Source: an uncultured Cellvibrio sp. (GTDB taxonomy: Bacteria; Pseudomonadota; Gammaproteobacteria; Pseudomonadales; Cellvibrionaceae). From it: a DNA stretch of 64,000 bases. The stretch's first letter is position 1, and every line of letters begins with the position of its first letter. Location of the stretch: assembly GCA_937958105.1 (NCBI GenBank), contig CALFXJ010000005.1, forward strand, positions 124,001 to 188,000, read 5' to 3'. The notes beneath the pieces were generated by a model. That model saw nothing but the letters and a program-made list of their open reading frames with translations, was not told the DNA's origin and made no database searches. Positions 42,897 through 52,805 of this stretch are shown piece after piece. A program made the position numbers and the translations under genes.

Positions 42897-45827
42897 TTAC
42901 GGATAAATCAGACTGTTCAACTGCTGCTGATAAACCTTGCGATTATCCAGCAGGCGGAAACCTTCCGTGTCATGCATTCCTTGAGATGTCAGCCAGAGCC
43001 GACGATTTTTTTCAAGCATGACACGCTGAAAGTATTTGCTCAGCGACGCCTCAGTTATCCCAGAGACAGCTGTTGCCAATTGCTGTCGTCGATCAAACCC
43101 TTCGTCTTCCAGCAGAATACTTTCCCAATAGAAATCAGCCTGCTCTGCAAGATTGCGCGCAGGCTTAGTCAATTCGCGCATCAGAGACTGTTTGTTTTCC
43201 GCAAGATTTTTCGTCAGAACGTCTGCATAGCCTGTGAGAAATTCATCAATCTCCTTCACTATCTGTGCTTCATCCGCAGACGGTGACTGGACGACAAAAA
43301 CCGTACCTTCCAGATCGCGGATTGGCATGGAGAAAACACTCACGATGTACCCCAGCTGTTTTTCGGTTCGCAGGCTGGCAAAGAATGCGGGTTGCAATAT
43401 CTGTTGCAGTAATTTCATGTGAGCCGTGTCATTGATACTCGGCTGAAAACTCTGCACGTACAACTGCACAACATGATCGTTGTGGTCGAGGGAATGACGG
43501 TACAGCCAGGGTTGTTCCTGTTGTGTCGACTGCTGATGCAGACGGGCTGCGGGCTGCGCTCTGCCGGTTTTTGCACCCAGTAATTCATATTCCGCAAGAG
43601 CGGCCAGCTTGATGGCCTCCTGCCTGAACAGGTTGCCGTACAACAGCGCTTCCATTTGACTGTCACGCAGCAGGCGCGTTGAAAACTGATGGAATTGATC
43701 CAGCGTTTTATTTTCCAGCGCATCGATCAATTCCTCACTGCTCCAGTAAGGCTCATAATGCAATACTGGAATCTGTCGAGCCAGCACGACATAAGGTGTG
43801 TTCTTGCTCTCGTTGCGCCAGCTGCGGATCAGCTCCTGCTTGATATTGTTAAAGCGGTCCTGGGAGAACCTGCCTTTGCGAATGGCCTTGGCGATCTTGC
43901 TCAACAGCAATCCCTGACGGCTGCTGTAACCGTCAATGGAAATATCAAGACCGCGCGTCGTCGCACGAACCGAATAATTCAGGCCAGCCAGACTCGCCGG
44001 ATAGGAATATTCGTTCAGTTCGTCCATCACCAGCGCGGCAAACAGTTGCGCCTGTGCCGCACCATCCACATCAGCGGCTACGAGGGGCAGCTTTAATCGG
44101 AGATTAATCTTGGCCTTGGGTACATGAAACTGTTGATCCTGCTTGAACCAGGCCCGGCTTCGCTCATTGCGAATAACAACCTGCGGGCGGTCACTCTGAC
44201 GGGGTTCGGCGTTTTCGGTGGGTGTTGGCAACAGCAATTGAGACTTAACGGCAAGCCGGGTGGGAATAAAGGCGTTGGGCTCAGGAAAGTATAATTTTTT
44301 GCGGATATTTGGCTTTATCTCATAAGCCTCAAATTTGATTTTCTCCACAGAGTAAGGTGTGCGGTAAAACGTGGACGTTTTATCGCCTTCCACCTCCGGC
44401 GACACGAATACGGTCAGCACATTTTCCTGGCGCAGATAACTCAGGCATTGCTGAATCAGTTTTTCATCGTAAGCGGTATACATATAATCGCCGCGCAAGA
44501 CATCCTGCGGCTGATAGATGTGCATGACATAGGCGAGATTTCTTACCGTGTCGATTGGCGGGCTCTGCTCATGGAAGCGGAAGTCGATATCAGCCAGTTC
44601 TTTCAGCTCGTTATATCGCCAGTCTTTTAATCCGCGCGCCTGCAGCTGCTCGATCATGTAAAACATCAGCGGCACAATCTGGTCACGGGCGCGGGTGCCT
44701 TTTTCGGTCAACTGGACGGTGATCTGAAAGAATGCATCATGCCGGGTTGTAGCACCGACACCAGCACTTAACCCTTCGGCCCAGCCCAGATCTTTCAACA
44801 GCGATAACACGCTGCCCTTCCCTTCGTGTCCGAGCAGGTTGCCGATGTAATGCCAGGGTTTTTGATTGTAGCTATCCCAGGGGTTGGGGATAGGAAACAA
44901 CATGGCCAGCTGCCGCATCTCTTTCTCGGGTTTGACGCTCACAGCGGCAGGAAGAAACTCGGCTTCAAAGATAGCTGGATATGTGTCCGGCAGCGACGGT
45001 GAACGGGACGGTACCTTGCCGAAGCGACTGGTCACCATCTTCTGGAGTTCATCCAGGGGTTCTTTACCAAGGACCACCAGCGTCATCAAATCGGCTGAAT
45101 AATATTGCTCATAAAATGCGATGAGCGCATCGCGCACCAGGTCTTCCTCGCGATCCGCCAGGGTCTCCAGACTGCCGACAGAAAACTGGGCGGAGGGGTG
45201 GGCAGGATTGAAGATCTCGCGATAGACATCAAGGATGCGACGGCCGTCGTCATTGATGCGAGCAAGATATTCTGAATGCACCGCGTTGCGCTCGCGTTCT
45301 ACGTATTCTGCATCAAACAATGGAGCGATAAAAAACTGGGCGAAACGATCCAGTGCCGGTTCAAGAAAATTACTGTCGATATCAAAGAAATAATTGGTGT
45401 GTTCCGGGGCGGTAAACGCATTGTGGTTGCCGCCATGCTGACTGATAAAGGCTTGATATTCCCCGGCTTCCGGATATTTTTCGGTGCCGAGAAACAGCAT
45501 GTGTTCCAGAAAGTGTGCAAGACCTTGTCGGTCTGCAGGATTCTGGTTGTGACCAATATAGACGTCCAGCGCTGCGGCGGACTTCTCGGCGGCTGCATCC
45601 GATATCAGCAGAACACGCAGCTTGTTTTTCAAGGTGATGTAGCGATATTCGCGGTCATCATTCTCGCTCTTGATAACCTCGAGCGCAGCGATTGGTTTCT
45701 CATCAGGCACCGGCGCTTGTTCCTGAGCAGTTGCCAGACTGCTGCATACCAGGCATGCAGAACAGAGCAACAACCAGAGATGCCAGGTATAACGACTTAC
45801 GCTATTCATTAACACAATTACCTTCAT
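42897..45827 (-). CDS. M16 family zinc protease (pitrilysin/insulysin type)
   Basis: The 976-residue protein has an N-terminal signal peptide (hydrophobic run to about residue 35) and the inverted zinc motif HFLEH (105-109), with a later Glu in ERNAVHSEY as third ligand. Length and the FLEHMLFLGTEKYP block fit subfamily M16A (protease III, insulin-degrading enzyme), which degrades peptides inside a closed chamber. It is predicted to be periplasmic. ATG codons at 45827 and 45809 are both possible; GAAGG lies about 11 bp before the second. Confidence 0.93.
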   Translation of the reverse strand: MKVIVLMNSVSRYTWHLWLLLCSACLVCSSLATAQEQAPVPDEKPIAALEVIKSENDDREYRYITLKNKLRVLLISDAAAEKSAAALDVYIGHNQNPADRQGLAHFLEHMLFLGTEKYPEAGEYQAFISQHGGNHNAFTAPEHTNYFFDIDSNFLEPALDRFAQFFIAPLFDAEYVERERNAVHSEYLARINDDGRRILDVYREIFNPAHPSAQFSVGSLETLADREEDLVRDALIAFYEQYYSADLMTLVVLGKEPLDELQKMVTSRFGKVPSRSPSLPDTYPAIFEAEFLPAAVSVKPEKEMRQLAMLFPIPNPWDSYNQKPWHYIGNLLGHEGKGSVLSLLKDLGWAEGLSAGVGATTRHDAFFQITVQLTEKGTRARDQIVPLMFYMIEQLQARGLKDWRYNELKELADIDFRFHEQSPPIDTVRNLAYVMHIYQPQDVLRGDYMYTAYDEKLIQQCLSYLRQENVLTVFVSPEVEGDKTSTFYRTPYSVEKIKFEAYEIKPNIRKKLYFPEPNAFIPTRLAVKSQLLLPTPTENAEPRQSDRPQVVIRNERSRAWFKQDQQFHVPKAKINLRLKLPLVAADVDGAAQAQLFAALVMDELNEYSYPASLAGLNYSVRATTRGLDISIDGYSSRQGLLLSKIAKAIRKGRFSQDRFNNIKQELIRSWRNESKNTPYVVLARQIPVLHYEPYWSSEELIDALENKTLDQFHQFSTRLLRDSQMEALLYGNLFRQEAIKLAALAEYELLGAKTGRAQPAARLHQQSTQQEQPWLYRHSLDHNDHVVQLYVQSFQPSINDTAHMKLLQQILQPAFFASLRTEKQLGYIVSVFSMPIRDLEGTVFVVQSPSADEAQIVKEIDEFLTGYADVLTKNLAENKQSLMRELTKPARNLAEQADFYWESILLEDEGFDRRQQLATAVSGITEASLSKYFQRVMLEKNRRLWLTSQGMHDTEGFRLLDNRKVYQQQLNSLIYP

Positions 45828-45941
45828 TGAACGTGTTACAGCGAAAACCTCACGCCGCGTGCTTACGCCTCAGATCCACTTGATGTGCTTCACAATATCG
45901 AGCACTCGCAACACCAGAGAACATCATCAGACAAACATGAT

Positions 45942-46223
45942 TTATTTCTTCCGCAAGACATACAGATAACAGCCATCCTGTTCACAGAAGCCTTCCAGGA
46001 TATGGCCACTGATCTCTGCGAATGCATAAAAATCACGCACCGATCCCGCATCAGTTGCCGTCAAGCGCAGGGATTCGCCGGAGGCAAGATCCCGAAGCGC
46101 CTGCTTGGCCCGCAGCAACGGCAGCGGGCAACGCAGCCCAGTGGCATCAATCGCTGCCGCAACCGTCCGAGCCATCAGCTCTTCATACGGAACATGGGGC
46201 AGCTGCTGGTGTGGATCATTCAT
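45942..46223 (-). CDS. TusA-family sulfurtransferase
   Basis: The 93-residue protein has the TusA/SirA core: DATGLRCPLPLLRAKQAL with the persulfide-carrying Cys in CPLP, then ESLRLTATDAGSVRDF. Such proteins relay sulfur, for example to tRNA thiolation or molybdenum cofactor systems. An N-terminal extension of about 25 residues is longer than in E. coli TusA. It is divergent from the bepA-like gene. Confidence 0.9.
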   Translation of the reverse strand: MNDPHQQLPHVPYEELMARTVAAAIDATGLRCPLPLLRAKQALRDLASGESLRLTATDAGSVRDFYAFAEISGHILEGFCEQDGCYLYVLRKK

Positions 46224-46397
46224 TTCGATAAAACCCGTTTATGCCATATAACCTGGCCGGTTCCCCCGGGTTCAGGTTGAACAAATATGGCGCATATTAG
46301 TCCAAATCCTGTTACGCCGGCCGGTGCATAGCCTTTGAACTGCAAAGACGCTAGAGTAACGGCCGCTATATCGCCACCCGGAGGAGTGCCAACAACT

Positions 46398-47840
46398 GTG
46401 TCTTTGTTTCGCAAAACCTTGCTGATTCCGATGATTCTCGCAAGCGGCATCTCTATGAATGCGGCGGCGGAGATAGAACTTCCGATGTTGGGAGACACAA
46501 GCTCCAGCATGATTTCGCCAGTGCAGGAGCGTGTACTTGGGCAAAAGTGGTTGCGATTGTACCGCAGTCAGGTTCCCACGTCCTCTGATCCCTTGATAAT
46601 CGATTACCTGGAAAAGCTGTTGGATCGGCTGGCAGCCCATAGCCAGCTGGAGAATAAAGACCTGGAGCTGGTGCTGGTCCAGAACAATACCCTGAATGCC
46701 TTTGCGGTGCCAGGCGGCATCATTGGTGTGCATACCGGGCTGCTGAGCTATGCGCGGACTGAAAACCAGCTGGCATCCGTTCTGGCTCACGAACTGGCGC
46801 ACCTCAGTCAGCGCCACTATGCCCGTCAGCTGGAACAACAGAAGAACATGACCGCCCCCTTCTACGCGGGAATGCTGGCGAGCCTGGTCCTGCTGGCCAC
46901 CAGTGGCTCCAGCGACGCGGGTATGGCGGCTCTGGCCACTACCCAGGCGGCGGCACTGGATGCCCAGCTGCGCTTCAGCCGCCAGAATGAGCAGGAAGCT
47001 GACCGCATCGGGATGCAGACCATGATCCAGGCGGGTCTGGACCCTTACGCTGCGTCAGAGATGTTTGAAGAGATGCTGCGCGGCAGCCGCTATGGCCGCC
47101 GTCCGCCGGAGTTTCTACTGACTCACCCGGTTACAGAAAGCCGTATCTCAGACGCCCGCAACCGTGCTATGCACTACCCGCGCAAGCAGTACGAAGATAA
47201 TCTGGAATTCCAGCTGATGCGGACGCGCATCAGGGTGAGAAATGAAGAAACCCCGCAGCTGGCTGTGCGGCGCTTCAAAGGCGAAGTAGAGGGCGAAAGC
47301 GCCTCTCCGGATGCCAGCCGTTACGGTCTGGTGCTGGCTTATACCGATGCCCAGCAATTTGCCGAAGCCAGGGCTGCGCTCAAGCCGCTGCTGGAGAAAG
47401 AACCGGACCGGTTAACCTATCTCATCATGGCCAATGATATTGAAGTGGCCGCACAGAATTACAAACCCGCGCTGAAAGACCTGGAAGCGCTGCTGGATAA
47501 ACATCCCGGCAGCCACCCGGTCATCGTGCGTTATGCCGAAGCACTGATGAAGGCTGGGGATTATCAAGGCAGTGCGGCTGTACTCGAACGCTATTCACGG
47601 CAGCGCAATAAAGATGACTATGTCTGGTATCTGCTGGCAGAGGTCTATGGGCTGGCCGGCAACATCCTCGGCGTGCATGAAGCCCGCGCTGAGTACTTCA
47701 TCCTTAATGGGGTTTATGATCGCGCCCAGATTCAACTGCGCAACGCCCTCAAGCTGGCGCAAGGCAATTTTCACCGTACTGCACTGCTGGAGGAACGGCT
47801 GAAGTACGTGGAGCGCCAGCGGCAGGAACAGAATTTCTAG
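46398..47840 (+). CDS. bepA: M48 metalloprotease with TPR repeats (BepA-like)
   Basis: The 480-residue periplasmic protein starts at a GTG at 46398, after a GGAGGAG site 11 bp upstream, with a signal peptide ending near AAA (about 24). The zinc motif HELAH is at 131-135 and the third ligand Glu is in EQEADRIG. The C-terminal half is TPR-like helices. BepA helps assemble or degrade outer-membrane proteins such as LptD. A frame open from 46335 starts at TTG and is less likely. It converges on slyX with 14 bp between. Confidence 0.9.
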   Translation: MSLFRKTLLIPMILASGISMNAAAEIELPMLGDTSSSMISPVQERVLGQKWLRLYRSQVPTSSDPLIIDYLEKLLDRLAAHSQLENKDLELVLVQNNTLNAFAVPGGIIGVHTGLLSYARTENQLASVLAHELAHLSQRHYARQLEQQKNMTAPFYAGMLASLVLLATSGSSDAGMAALATTQAAALDAQLRFSRQNEQEADRIGMQTMIQAGLDPYAASEMFEEMLRGSRYGRRPPEFLLTHPVTESRISDARNRAMHYPRKQYEDNLEFQLMRTRIRVRNEETPQLAVRRFKGEVEGESASPDASRYGLVLAYTDAQQFAEARAALKPLLEKEPDRLTYLIMANDIEVAAQNYKPALKDLEALLDKHPGSHPVIVRYAEALMKAGDYQGSAAVLERYSRQRNKDDYVWYLLAEVYGLAGNILGVHEARAEYFILNGVYDRAQIQLRNALKLAQGNFHRTALLEERLKYVERQRQEQNF

Positions 47841-47847
47841 CAACGCA

Positions 47848-47870
47848 CCCCCCGTCAATAGTGCGGGGGG
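47848..47870. terminator. GC-rich hairpin between bepA-like gene and slyX
   Basis: CCCCCCG (47848-47854) pairs with CGGGGGG (47864-47870). It overlaps the end of slyX and lacks T-runs, so it is at best a weak shared terminator. Confidence 0.4.
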
Positions 47871-48073
47871 CGCTCCTCCAAGGGTTTGGCAATGCCCTGT
47901 TCCTGCACATACAGCGCATCGTCAAGCCGTTTGGCCAGCAGCCGAAGCTGCTGCTGCAACGTGAGAATCTCCTGATCCTGTTTGGCAACGACCTGATTCA
48001 GCTGCGTCAGGGTGTCCTCCTGAAAGGCAACCCGGGTTTCCAGCTCAATCAATTGTTCTTGCAGTTCGTTCAT
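47855..48073 (-). CDS. slyX: SlyX homologue
   Basis: The small protein (about 72 residues) is a predicted coiled coil: ELQEQLIELETRVAFQEDTLTQLNQVV, with the usual C-terminal RPPHY. The function of SlyX is unknown. Three in-frame ATGs (48079, 48076, 48073) follow a G-rich site; the third has the best spacing. Confidence 0.93.
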   Translation of the reverse strand: MNELQEQLIELETRVAFQEDTLTQLNQVVAKQDQEILTLQQQLRLLAKRLDDALYVQEQGIAKPLEERPPHY

Positions 48074-48086
48074 CATCATCCCCCCT

Positions 48087-49286
48087 TTACACCTTCATCA
48101 CATCCCGATAGGCCGCATCGATCAAGCGGATAACGCGACCATCAATCAACAGGCTCTGTCCCATGCGGGAGGTTACGTAACCAAAGCCCAGGTGATAGTC
48201 CGGGTCAGCAAACCCCAGCGCTCCGCCTGCACCGGGGTGACCGAAAGCCCGCGCGCCTCGCCCGAAACGGCAATCCGGCCGGTCCTGGGGCAACATAAAG
48301 CCATGACCAAAGCGCAGATAAAGGCCGAGCACGCGATCTTCATCCGCCGACAGTTCCTGTGAACAGAGTTGGAGCTGAGCCGGGGCCAATAATTCCACCC
48401 CGTTCAGACGCCCGCCGTCAGCCAGAGCTCCAAAGATGCGTGCGAGAGCTCCGGCGCTGGCATGACCATTGGCTGCCGGAATCTGGGCCTGTCGCCAGGC
48501 AGCCGTATTAGTGGCCGTCATGAAGCTCGGCGGATTTCCGAATGCTCGATTGGTTACCCCCCGAGGGTCCGCCTTCATGATCTTACCCAGGGCGACACTG
48601 TCCGCCCCACTGTTGTTGATCACCACGCCCTTGGGGAGTTTCAAAGGGCCTGTATCGGCGAGGCTGGCCTGCTCTTCCGGCGGCACCCCAAAGCGACACC
48701 GGATTCCCAGCGGCTGAGCAACTTCCCGCTGAAAGTATTCATCAAAGCTGGCGCAACCACTGACCCGCTTGACCAGCTCACCGAGGATCCAGCCGTAGAT
48801 AAAGGGTGAGTAGCCCTGAGCTGTACCCGGCTCCCACCAGGGCTTCAGCCCGGCAATCGCATTGATCATGGCCTGCCAGTCGAAGATGTCTTCGTATTCC
48901 AGCAGTCCACGGAAGGCAGACAGCCCGGTGCGATGACACAACACCTGCCGGATCGTAATCCGCCCCTTGTCCTCCTGAGCGAACTCCGGCCAATAATCTG
49001 CAATGGGGTTATCCAGATCCAACAGGCCGCGCTCCGCCAGCTGCAGAACGCATAGAGCCACCAGTCCCTTTCCGACCGAAAAGATATTGGCGCAGGTGTC
49101 TTCCTGCCAGGGTTCAGCGGTAATGCCAGCGCTTTTGTTATCGCGCACCCCCGCCCACACGTTAACGACCGGATCACCGAAGCGATAAATCGTCAGGGCT
49201 GCACCCTGCTCGCCCAGCTCGGTGAAATTGTTGGAAAAAGCCTCTACGACCGGCGCCCAGGCCGGCTCCCACTGACCGTTGATCAT
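48087..49286 (-). CDS. Beta-lactamase-fold serine hydrolase (class C/EstB-like)
   Basis: The 399-residue protein has the SxxK motif SVGK in NIFSVGKGLVAL, a Tyr in the YSPFIYGW region as second motif, and HPGAGGALGF resembling the third (HxG). There is no obvious signal peptide, so it is probably a cytoplasmic esterase or peptidase rather than a drug-resistance enzyme. Its ATG overlaps the cytochrome gene stop by 4 bp, and slyX follows after 13 bp. Confidence 0.9.
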   Translation of the reverse strand: MINGQWEPAWAPVVEAFSNNFTELGEQGAALTIYRFGDPVVNVWAGVRDNKSAGITAEPWQEDTCANIFSVGKGLVALCVLQLAERGLLDLDNPIADYWPEFAQEDKGRITIRQVLCHRTGLSAFRGLLEYEDIFDWQAMINAIAGLKPWWEPGTAQGYSPFIYGWILGELVKRVSGCASFDEYFQREVAQPLGIRCRFGVPPEEQASLADTGPLKLPKGVVINNSGADSVALGKIMKADPRGVTNRAFGNPPSFMTATNTAAWRQAQIPAANGHASAGALARIFGALADGGRLNGVELLAPAQLQLCSQELSADEDRVLGLYLRFGHGFMLPQDRPDCRFGRGARAFGHPGAGGALGFADPDYHLGFGYVTSRMGQSLLIDGRVIRLIDAAYRDVMKV

Positions 49287-49684
49287 GGCGCTCGCTCCTC
49301 TGACTTAGTGCCGCCCGTATCCGGGCCTGGCAGACTGGAGAAGTAATAGCTCAGGGCGAGAATATCGTCATCATCCATACTTTTCACAATTGAGCTCATC
49401 ATCGGGTTTTCACGGGTACCGTCACGAAAAGCGTGCAGCTGCTCAGCGAGGTAAGTCTGGGATCGCCCGGCAATGGATGGATAGGAAGCGACCCGGGAGA
49501 TCCCCTTGGGGCCATGACACCCAACGCAGAGGCGCGCCGCCTGGCTGCCCTGGTGAACCAGTTTTTCTTCGGGAGACATGTTGTCGACGATGGATGGGGC
49601 TCGATCAGAGCAGGCAACGAGGGCCAGCAATAATCCACCCGTCACCAGTGTGCGGGAAATGAAAGACGCAGGAATAAAGTTCAC
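49283..49684 (-). CDS. Cytochrome c class I lipoprotein
   Basis: The 133-residue protein has a lipobox with Cys25 (LVAC) and one haem site CVGCH (53-57). A later ENPMMSS block offers the axial Met. It resembles small c4/c553-type electron carriers anchored to a membrane. The redox partner is unknown. It is coupled by ATGA overlap to the serine hydrolase gene. Confidence 0.9.
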   Translation of the reverse strand: MNFIPASFISRTLVTGGLLLALVACSDRAPSIVDNMSPEEKLVHQGSQAARLCVGCHGPKGISRVASYPSIAGRSQTYLAEQLHAFRDGTRENPMMSSIVKSMDDDDILALSYYFSSLPGPDTGGTKSEERAP

Positions 49685-49812
49685 GCGGGCACCCGATTTG
49701 TCATTATGAACGGATAAAACGCTCGGGATTCTACCATTGCTCGCCGGGCACGACTCAAGCCAATTGCGCTATCATCGCGCCCAATCTAATGCTCGCTCAC
49801 TGGGGGATCTTT

Positions 49813-50139
49813 ATGAGTAACAACAGCCGTCTGGTCTATTCCACCGAAACCGGCCGTATCAAGGAAGAGAAAAAGCCATCCAGTCCCGTGCCGCAGGGTG
49901 ACGGCATCGTGCGCATCCGGCGCGAAACCTCCGGCCGTAATGGCAAAGGCGTCACCACCATCAGCGGCATCCCCGCCACCGGCGATGAACTGAAAAGCAT
50001 TGCGAAACAATTGAAGCAACTCTGTGGCGGCGGCGGTGCTGTGAAAGACGGCGTGATCGAAATCCAGGGCGATCACCGTGACAAGATTAAAGCTGACCTG
50101 GAAAAGCGCGGCTACACCGTCAAGCTGGCCGGTGGTTGA
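49813..50139 (+). CDS. yciH: SUI1/YciH family translation factor-like protein
   Basis: The 108-residue protein has the eIF1/SUI1 fold region: VRIRRETSGRNGKGVTTISG, then LKSIAKQLKQLCGGGGAVKDG and a final HRDKIKADLEKRGY. Bacterial YciH binds the 30S subunit and may affect start selection. A frame from 49789 is open, but the ATG at 49813 with GGGG upstream is preferred. The DUF3820 gene begins 1 bp after its stop. Confidence 0.93.
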   Translation: MSNNSRLVYSTETGRIKEEKKPSSPVPQGDGIVRIRRETSGRNGKGVTTISGIPATGDELKSIAKQLKQLCGGGGAVKDGVIEIQGDHRDKIKADLEKRGYTVKLAGG

Positions 50140-50140
50140 G

Positions 50141-50374
50141 ATGGAGAACGCTCAGCCTGATCCCCAACTGCTGCGTGATCTCGTCACTCAGGAGATGCCC
50201 TTCGGCAAGTACCAGGGTCGTGTGTTGGCAGACCTGCCCGAACCCTACCTTGTCTGGATGGCCGGCAAGGGCTTCCCTAGAGGCAAGCTTGGTGAACAAC
50301 TGATGTTGCTGTATGAAATCAAGTTGAACGGCCTCGAGAGTCTACTTATTCCCTTACGCAACAGCCGCCGCTGA
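50141..50374 (+). CDS. DUF3820 family protein
   Basis: The 77-residue protein has the family core MPFGKYQGRVLADLPEPYLVWMAGKGFP. Function unknown. It starts immediately after yciH (1-bp gap), so the two are very probably co-transcribed and translationally coupled. Confidence 0.88.
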   Translation: MENAQPDPQLLRDLVTQEMPFGKYQGRVLADLPEPYLVWMAGKGFPRGKLGEQLMLLYEIKLNGLESLLIPLRNSRR

Positions 50375-50461
50375 CCGTTTCTGTCAGCCACTGGCCTGCT
50401 TCTTGCTCTGTCTCTGGTAATCGAACGAAACGACGTCTTTTTGACAGAGAGGTAGCAAGCG

Positions 50462-50992
50462 ATGGATATGGAAACCTTACTGCAGCTGAGTGAAACCTCA
50501 CTCAAGATGGGATTTGGTGCCCTGATTGCGGTATTGAGCAGCTGGCTGGTCATGCGCCGCCAGCAGGCACAGCAGCTTTCGCCAGGTAACCGGCGACTGG
50601 AGATCCTGGAAGAGGTCTCTGCCAATGTGGGGTCTGTAAGCCACATCTTCGCCAAATATTCGACGCTGGTCGTAGAAGCTCTGCAGATCGGAGAGCAATG
50701 GCCGGCAGCCCGCAAGCTGGAGCTGGACGCGGTCAATGCCGAACTGGTCGCTGAGTTCAAGAAGCTTGCCGAAGCCGAGGCCAAACTGCTGATGCTGGGC
50801 GAAAAGAACCTTGAGCGCAGCCTGCGGCTTTACGGTGCCCGCATCGCGCTGTTTCGCAAGCAGGTCTATGTAGGCCGCCCGGATATTACCCAGGAACAGA
50901 TTGCAGAGCTGAAGCAATCCATCCTGCAGGTCCGCGAGCAGTTCTATGACATGCTGAGCCGCAAATATGACCGATTGCTGGCCAGCGTCTGA
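50462..50992 (+). CDS. Unknown protein, one membrane segment plus coiled coil
   Basis: The 176-residue protein has one N-terminal membrane segment (about 15-32) and a long helical, charged remainder rich in Lys, Glu and Leu. I do not recognise a family. An AGAGAGG-type site lies about 8 bp before the ATG. The gene is in the same direction as yciH and the ABC-F gene. Confidence 0.75.
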   Translation: MDMETLLQLSETSLKMGFGALIAVLSSWLVMRRQQAQQLSPGNRRLEILEEVSANVGSVSHIFAKYSTLVVEALQIGEQWPAARKLELDAVNAELVAEFKKLAEAEAKLLMLGEKNLERSLRLYGARIALFRKQVYVGRPDITQEQIAELKQSILQVREQFYDMLSRKYDRLLASV

Positions 50993-51154
50993 TCCCTCCT
51001 GTGCTCTTTCCTGAATTGCCGTTCCGGCTGCTGCCGGACGGCTTTCCCTCCTCCGGCCAGCCCGGCCGTTAAAAAGTCCCTGCTATCGAGCCAACTAGGC
51101 TAGAATGCCCGCCTTTTTAACTCGGCTGTCAGCCCTACCCTGAGACCTTTGCCC

Positions 51155-52744
51155 GTGATCTCCACCGCTAATATCACCATGCAATTTGGTGCTAAACCCC
51201 TGTTTGAAAATGTTTCCGTCAAATTCAATAACGGTAACCGTTACGGCCTGATCGGCGCCAACGGCTGCGGCAAATCCACCTTCATGAAGATCCTGGGCGG
51301 AGATCAGGAGCCCTCCTCCGGTCAGGTGATGCTTGAGCCGGATACCCGCCTGGGCAAACTGAAACAGGATCAATTTGCCTATGAGGAATACACGGTACTC
51401 GATACCGTGATCATGGGACACGATGAACTCTGGCAGGTAAAGGCGGAGCGCGACCGCATCTACAGTCAACCGGAGATGAGTGAAGAGGACGGCATGCGCG
51501 TAGCCGAACTGGAAGTCGCCTTTGCCGAGATGGATGGCTACACCGCCGAAGCGCGGGCCGGTGAACTGCTGCTGGGCCTGGACATCCCCATTGAACAACA
51601 CACCGGCCTTATGAGTGCCGTTGCGCCCGGCTGGAAGCTGCGTGTGCTCCTTGCCCAGGCGTTATTTTCAGACCCGGATGTACTGCTGCTCGATGAGCCT
51701 ACCAACAACCTCGACATCAATACGATCCGCTGGCTTGAAGGCGTACTCAACCAGCGTAACAGCACCATCATTATCATCTCCCACGACCGTCACTTCCTGA
51801 ACGCGGTGTGCACGCACATGGCTGACCTGGATTACGGCGAGCTGCGTATCTATCCCGGTAATTACGACGACTACATGACCGCCTCGACCCAGGCGCGGGA
51901 GAAGCTGCTGAACGAAAACGCTAAGAAAAAAGCCCAGATCGCCGAGCTGCAGACCTTCGTCAGCCGCTTCTCTGCCAATGCTTCCAAAGCCAAGCAGGCA
52001 ACCTCCCGCGCGCGGCAGATTGAAAAAATTCAATTGGAAGACGTTAAACCCTCCAGCCGCGTCAGCCCCTACATTCGGTTCACGCAGAACAAAAAGCTGC
52101 ACCGCCAGGCCGTCACCCTGGAGCAGCTGGCCAAGGGCTTCGACCGGACCTTGTTTGCCGACCTGAGTCTGCAGGTGGAAGCCGGTGAGCGCATCGCCAT
52201 CATTGGTCCCAACGGCGCCGGCAAGACCACCTTGTTACGCTGTCTGTATGGTGACCTCGCGGCGGACAGCGGCAAGGTGAAGTGGGCCGAACAAGCAGAG
52301 ATTGGTTATTTTGCCCAGGATCACGCGGCGGACTTTTCGGAGGATTGCAACCTGTTTGATTGGATGAAGCAGTGGACCAAAGGCGACGAACAACTGGTGC
52401 GCGGCGCATTGGGCCGGATGCTGTTCTCCAGCGATGAAGTCAAAAAGAATGTGAAGGTACTGTCAGGCGGTGAGAAAGGCCGGATGCTGTTCGGCAAGCT
52501 CAGTCTGATCAACCCGAACGTGATGCTGCTGGATGAGCCGACCAACCACCTGGATATGGAGTCGATCGAAGCCCTGAACCTCGCGCTGGAAAACTATCCA
52601 GGCACACTGATTTTTGTCAGCCACGACCGTGAATTTGTTTCTTCGCTGGCAACGCGAATTATCGATATGCAACCCACCGGGTTGATTGATTTTCACGGCA
52701 ACTACGAGGATTACCTGCGCAGCCAGGGGATTTACAGCAACTAA
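51155..52744 (+). CDS. ybiT: ABC-F family ATPase, YbiT type
   Basis: The roughly 529-residue protein has two ATP-binding cassettes: Walker A GANGCGKST and GPNGAGKTT, Walker B LLLDEPTN in both. The second signature is LSGGEKGR; the first is degenerate (MSAVAPGWKLR), as is normal for YbiT. No membrane segments are present. ABC-F proteins act on the ribosome. The GTG at 51155 (MISTANITMQFG) matches the family start; a TTG two codons earlier is possible. Confidence 0.93.
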   Translation: MISTANITMQFGAKPLFENVSVKFNNGNRYGLIGANGCGKSTFMKILGGDQEPSSGQVMLEPDTRLGKLKQDQFAYEEYTVLDTVIMGHDELWQVKAERDRIYSQPEMSEEDGMRVAELEVAFAEMDGYTAEARAGELLLGLDIPIEQHTGLMSAVAPGWKLRVLLAQALFSDPDVLLLDEPTNNLDINTIRWLEGVLNQRNSTIIIISHDRHFLNAVCTHMADLDYGELRIYPGNYDDYMTASTQAREKLLNENAKKKAQIAELQTFVSRFSANASKAKQATSRARQIEKIQLEDVKPSSRVSPYIRFTQNKKLHRQAVTLEQLAKGFDRTLFADLSLQVEAGERIAIIGPNGAGKTTLLRCLYGDLAADSGKVKWAEQAEIGYFAQDHAADFSEDCNLFDWMKQWTKGDEQLVRGALGRMLFSSDEVKKNVKVLSGGEKGRMLFGKLSLINPNVMLLDEPTNHLDMESIEALNLALENYPGTLIFVSHDREFVSSLATRIIDMQPTGLIDFHGNYEDYLRSQGIYSN

Positions 52745-52754
52745 TATCCACAAC

Positions 52755-52783
52755 AAAAAAGCCCGCAATTTGCGGGCTTTTTT
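52755..52783. terminator. Bidirectional terminator between ABC-F gene and accA
   Basis: AAAAAAGCCCGCA (52755-52767) pairs with TGCGGGCTTTTTT (52771-52783) around a 3-base loop; T-runs exist on both strands. Confidence 0.94.
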
Positions 52784-52805
52784 ATTGAGCAGAAGAATGA
52801 AACGG

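Noticed and set aside
51590..51660. Degenerate first ABC signature in the ABC-F protein as a mutation
   Set aside because: The sequence MSxVAPGWKLR is the normal YbiT form.
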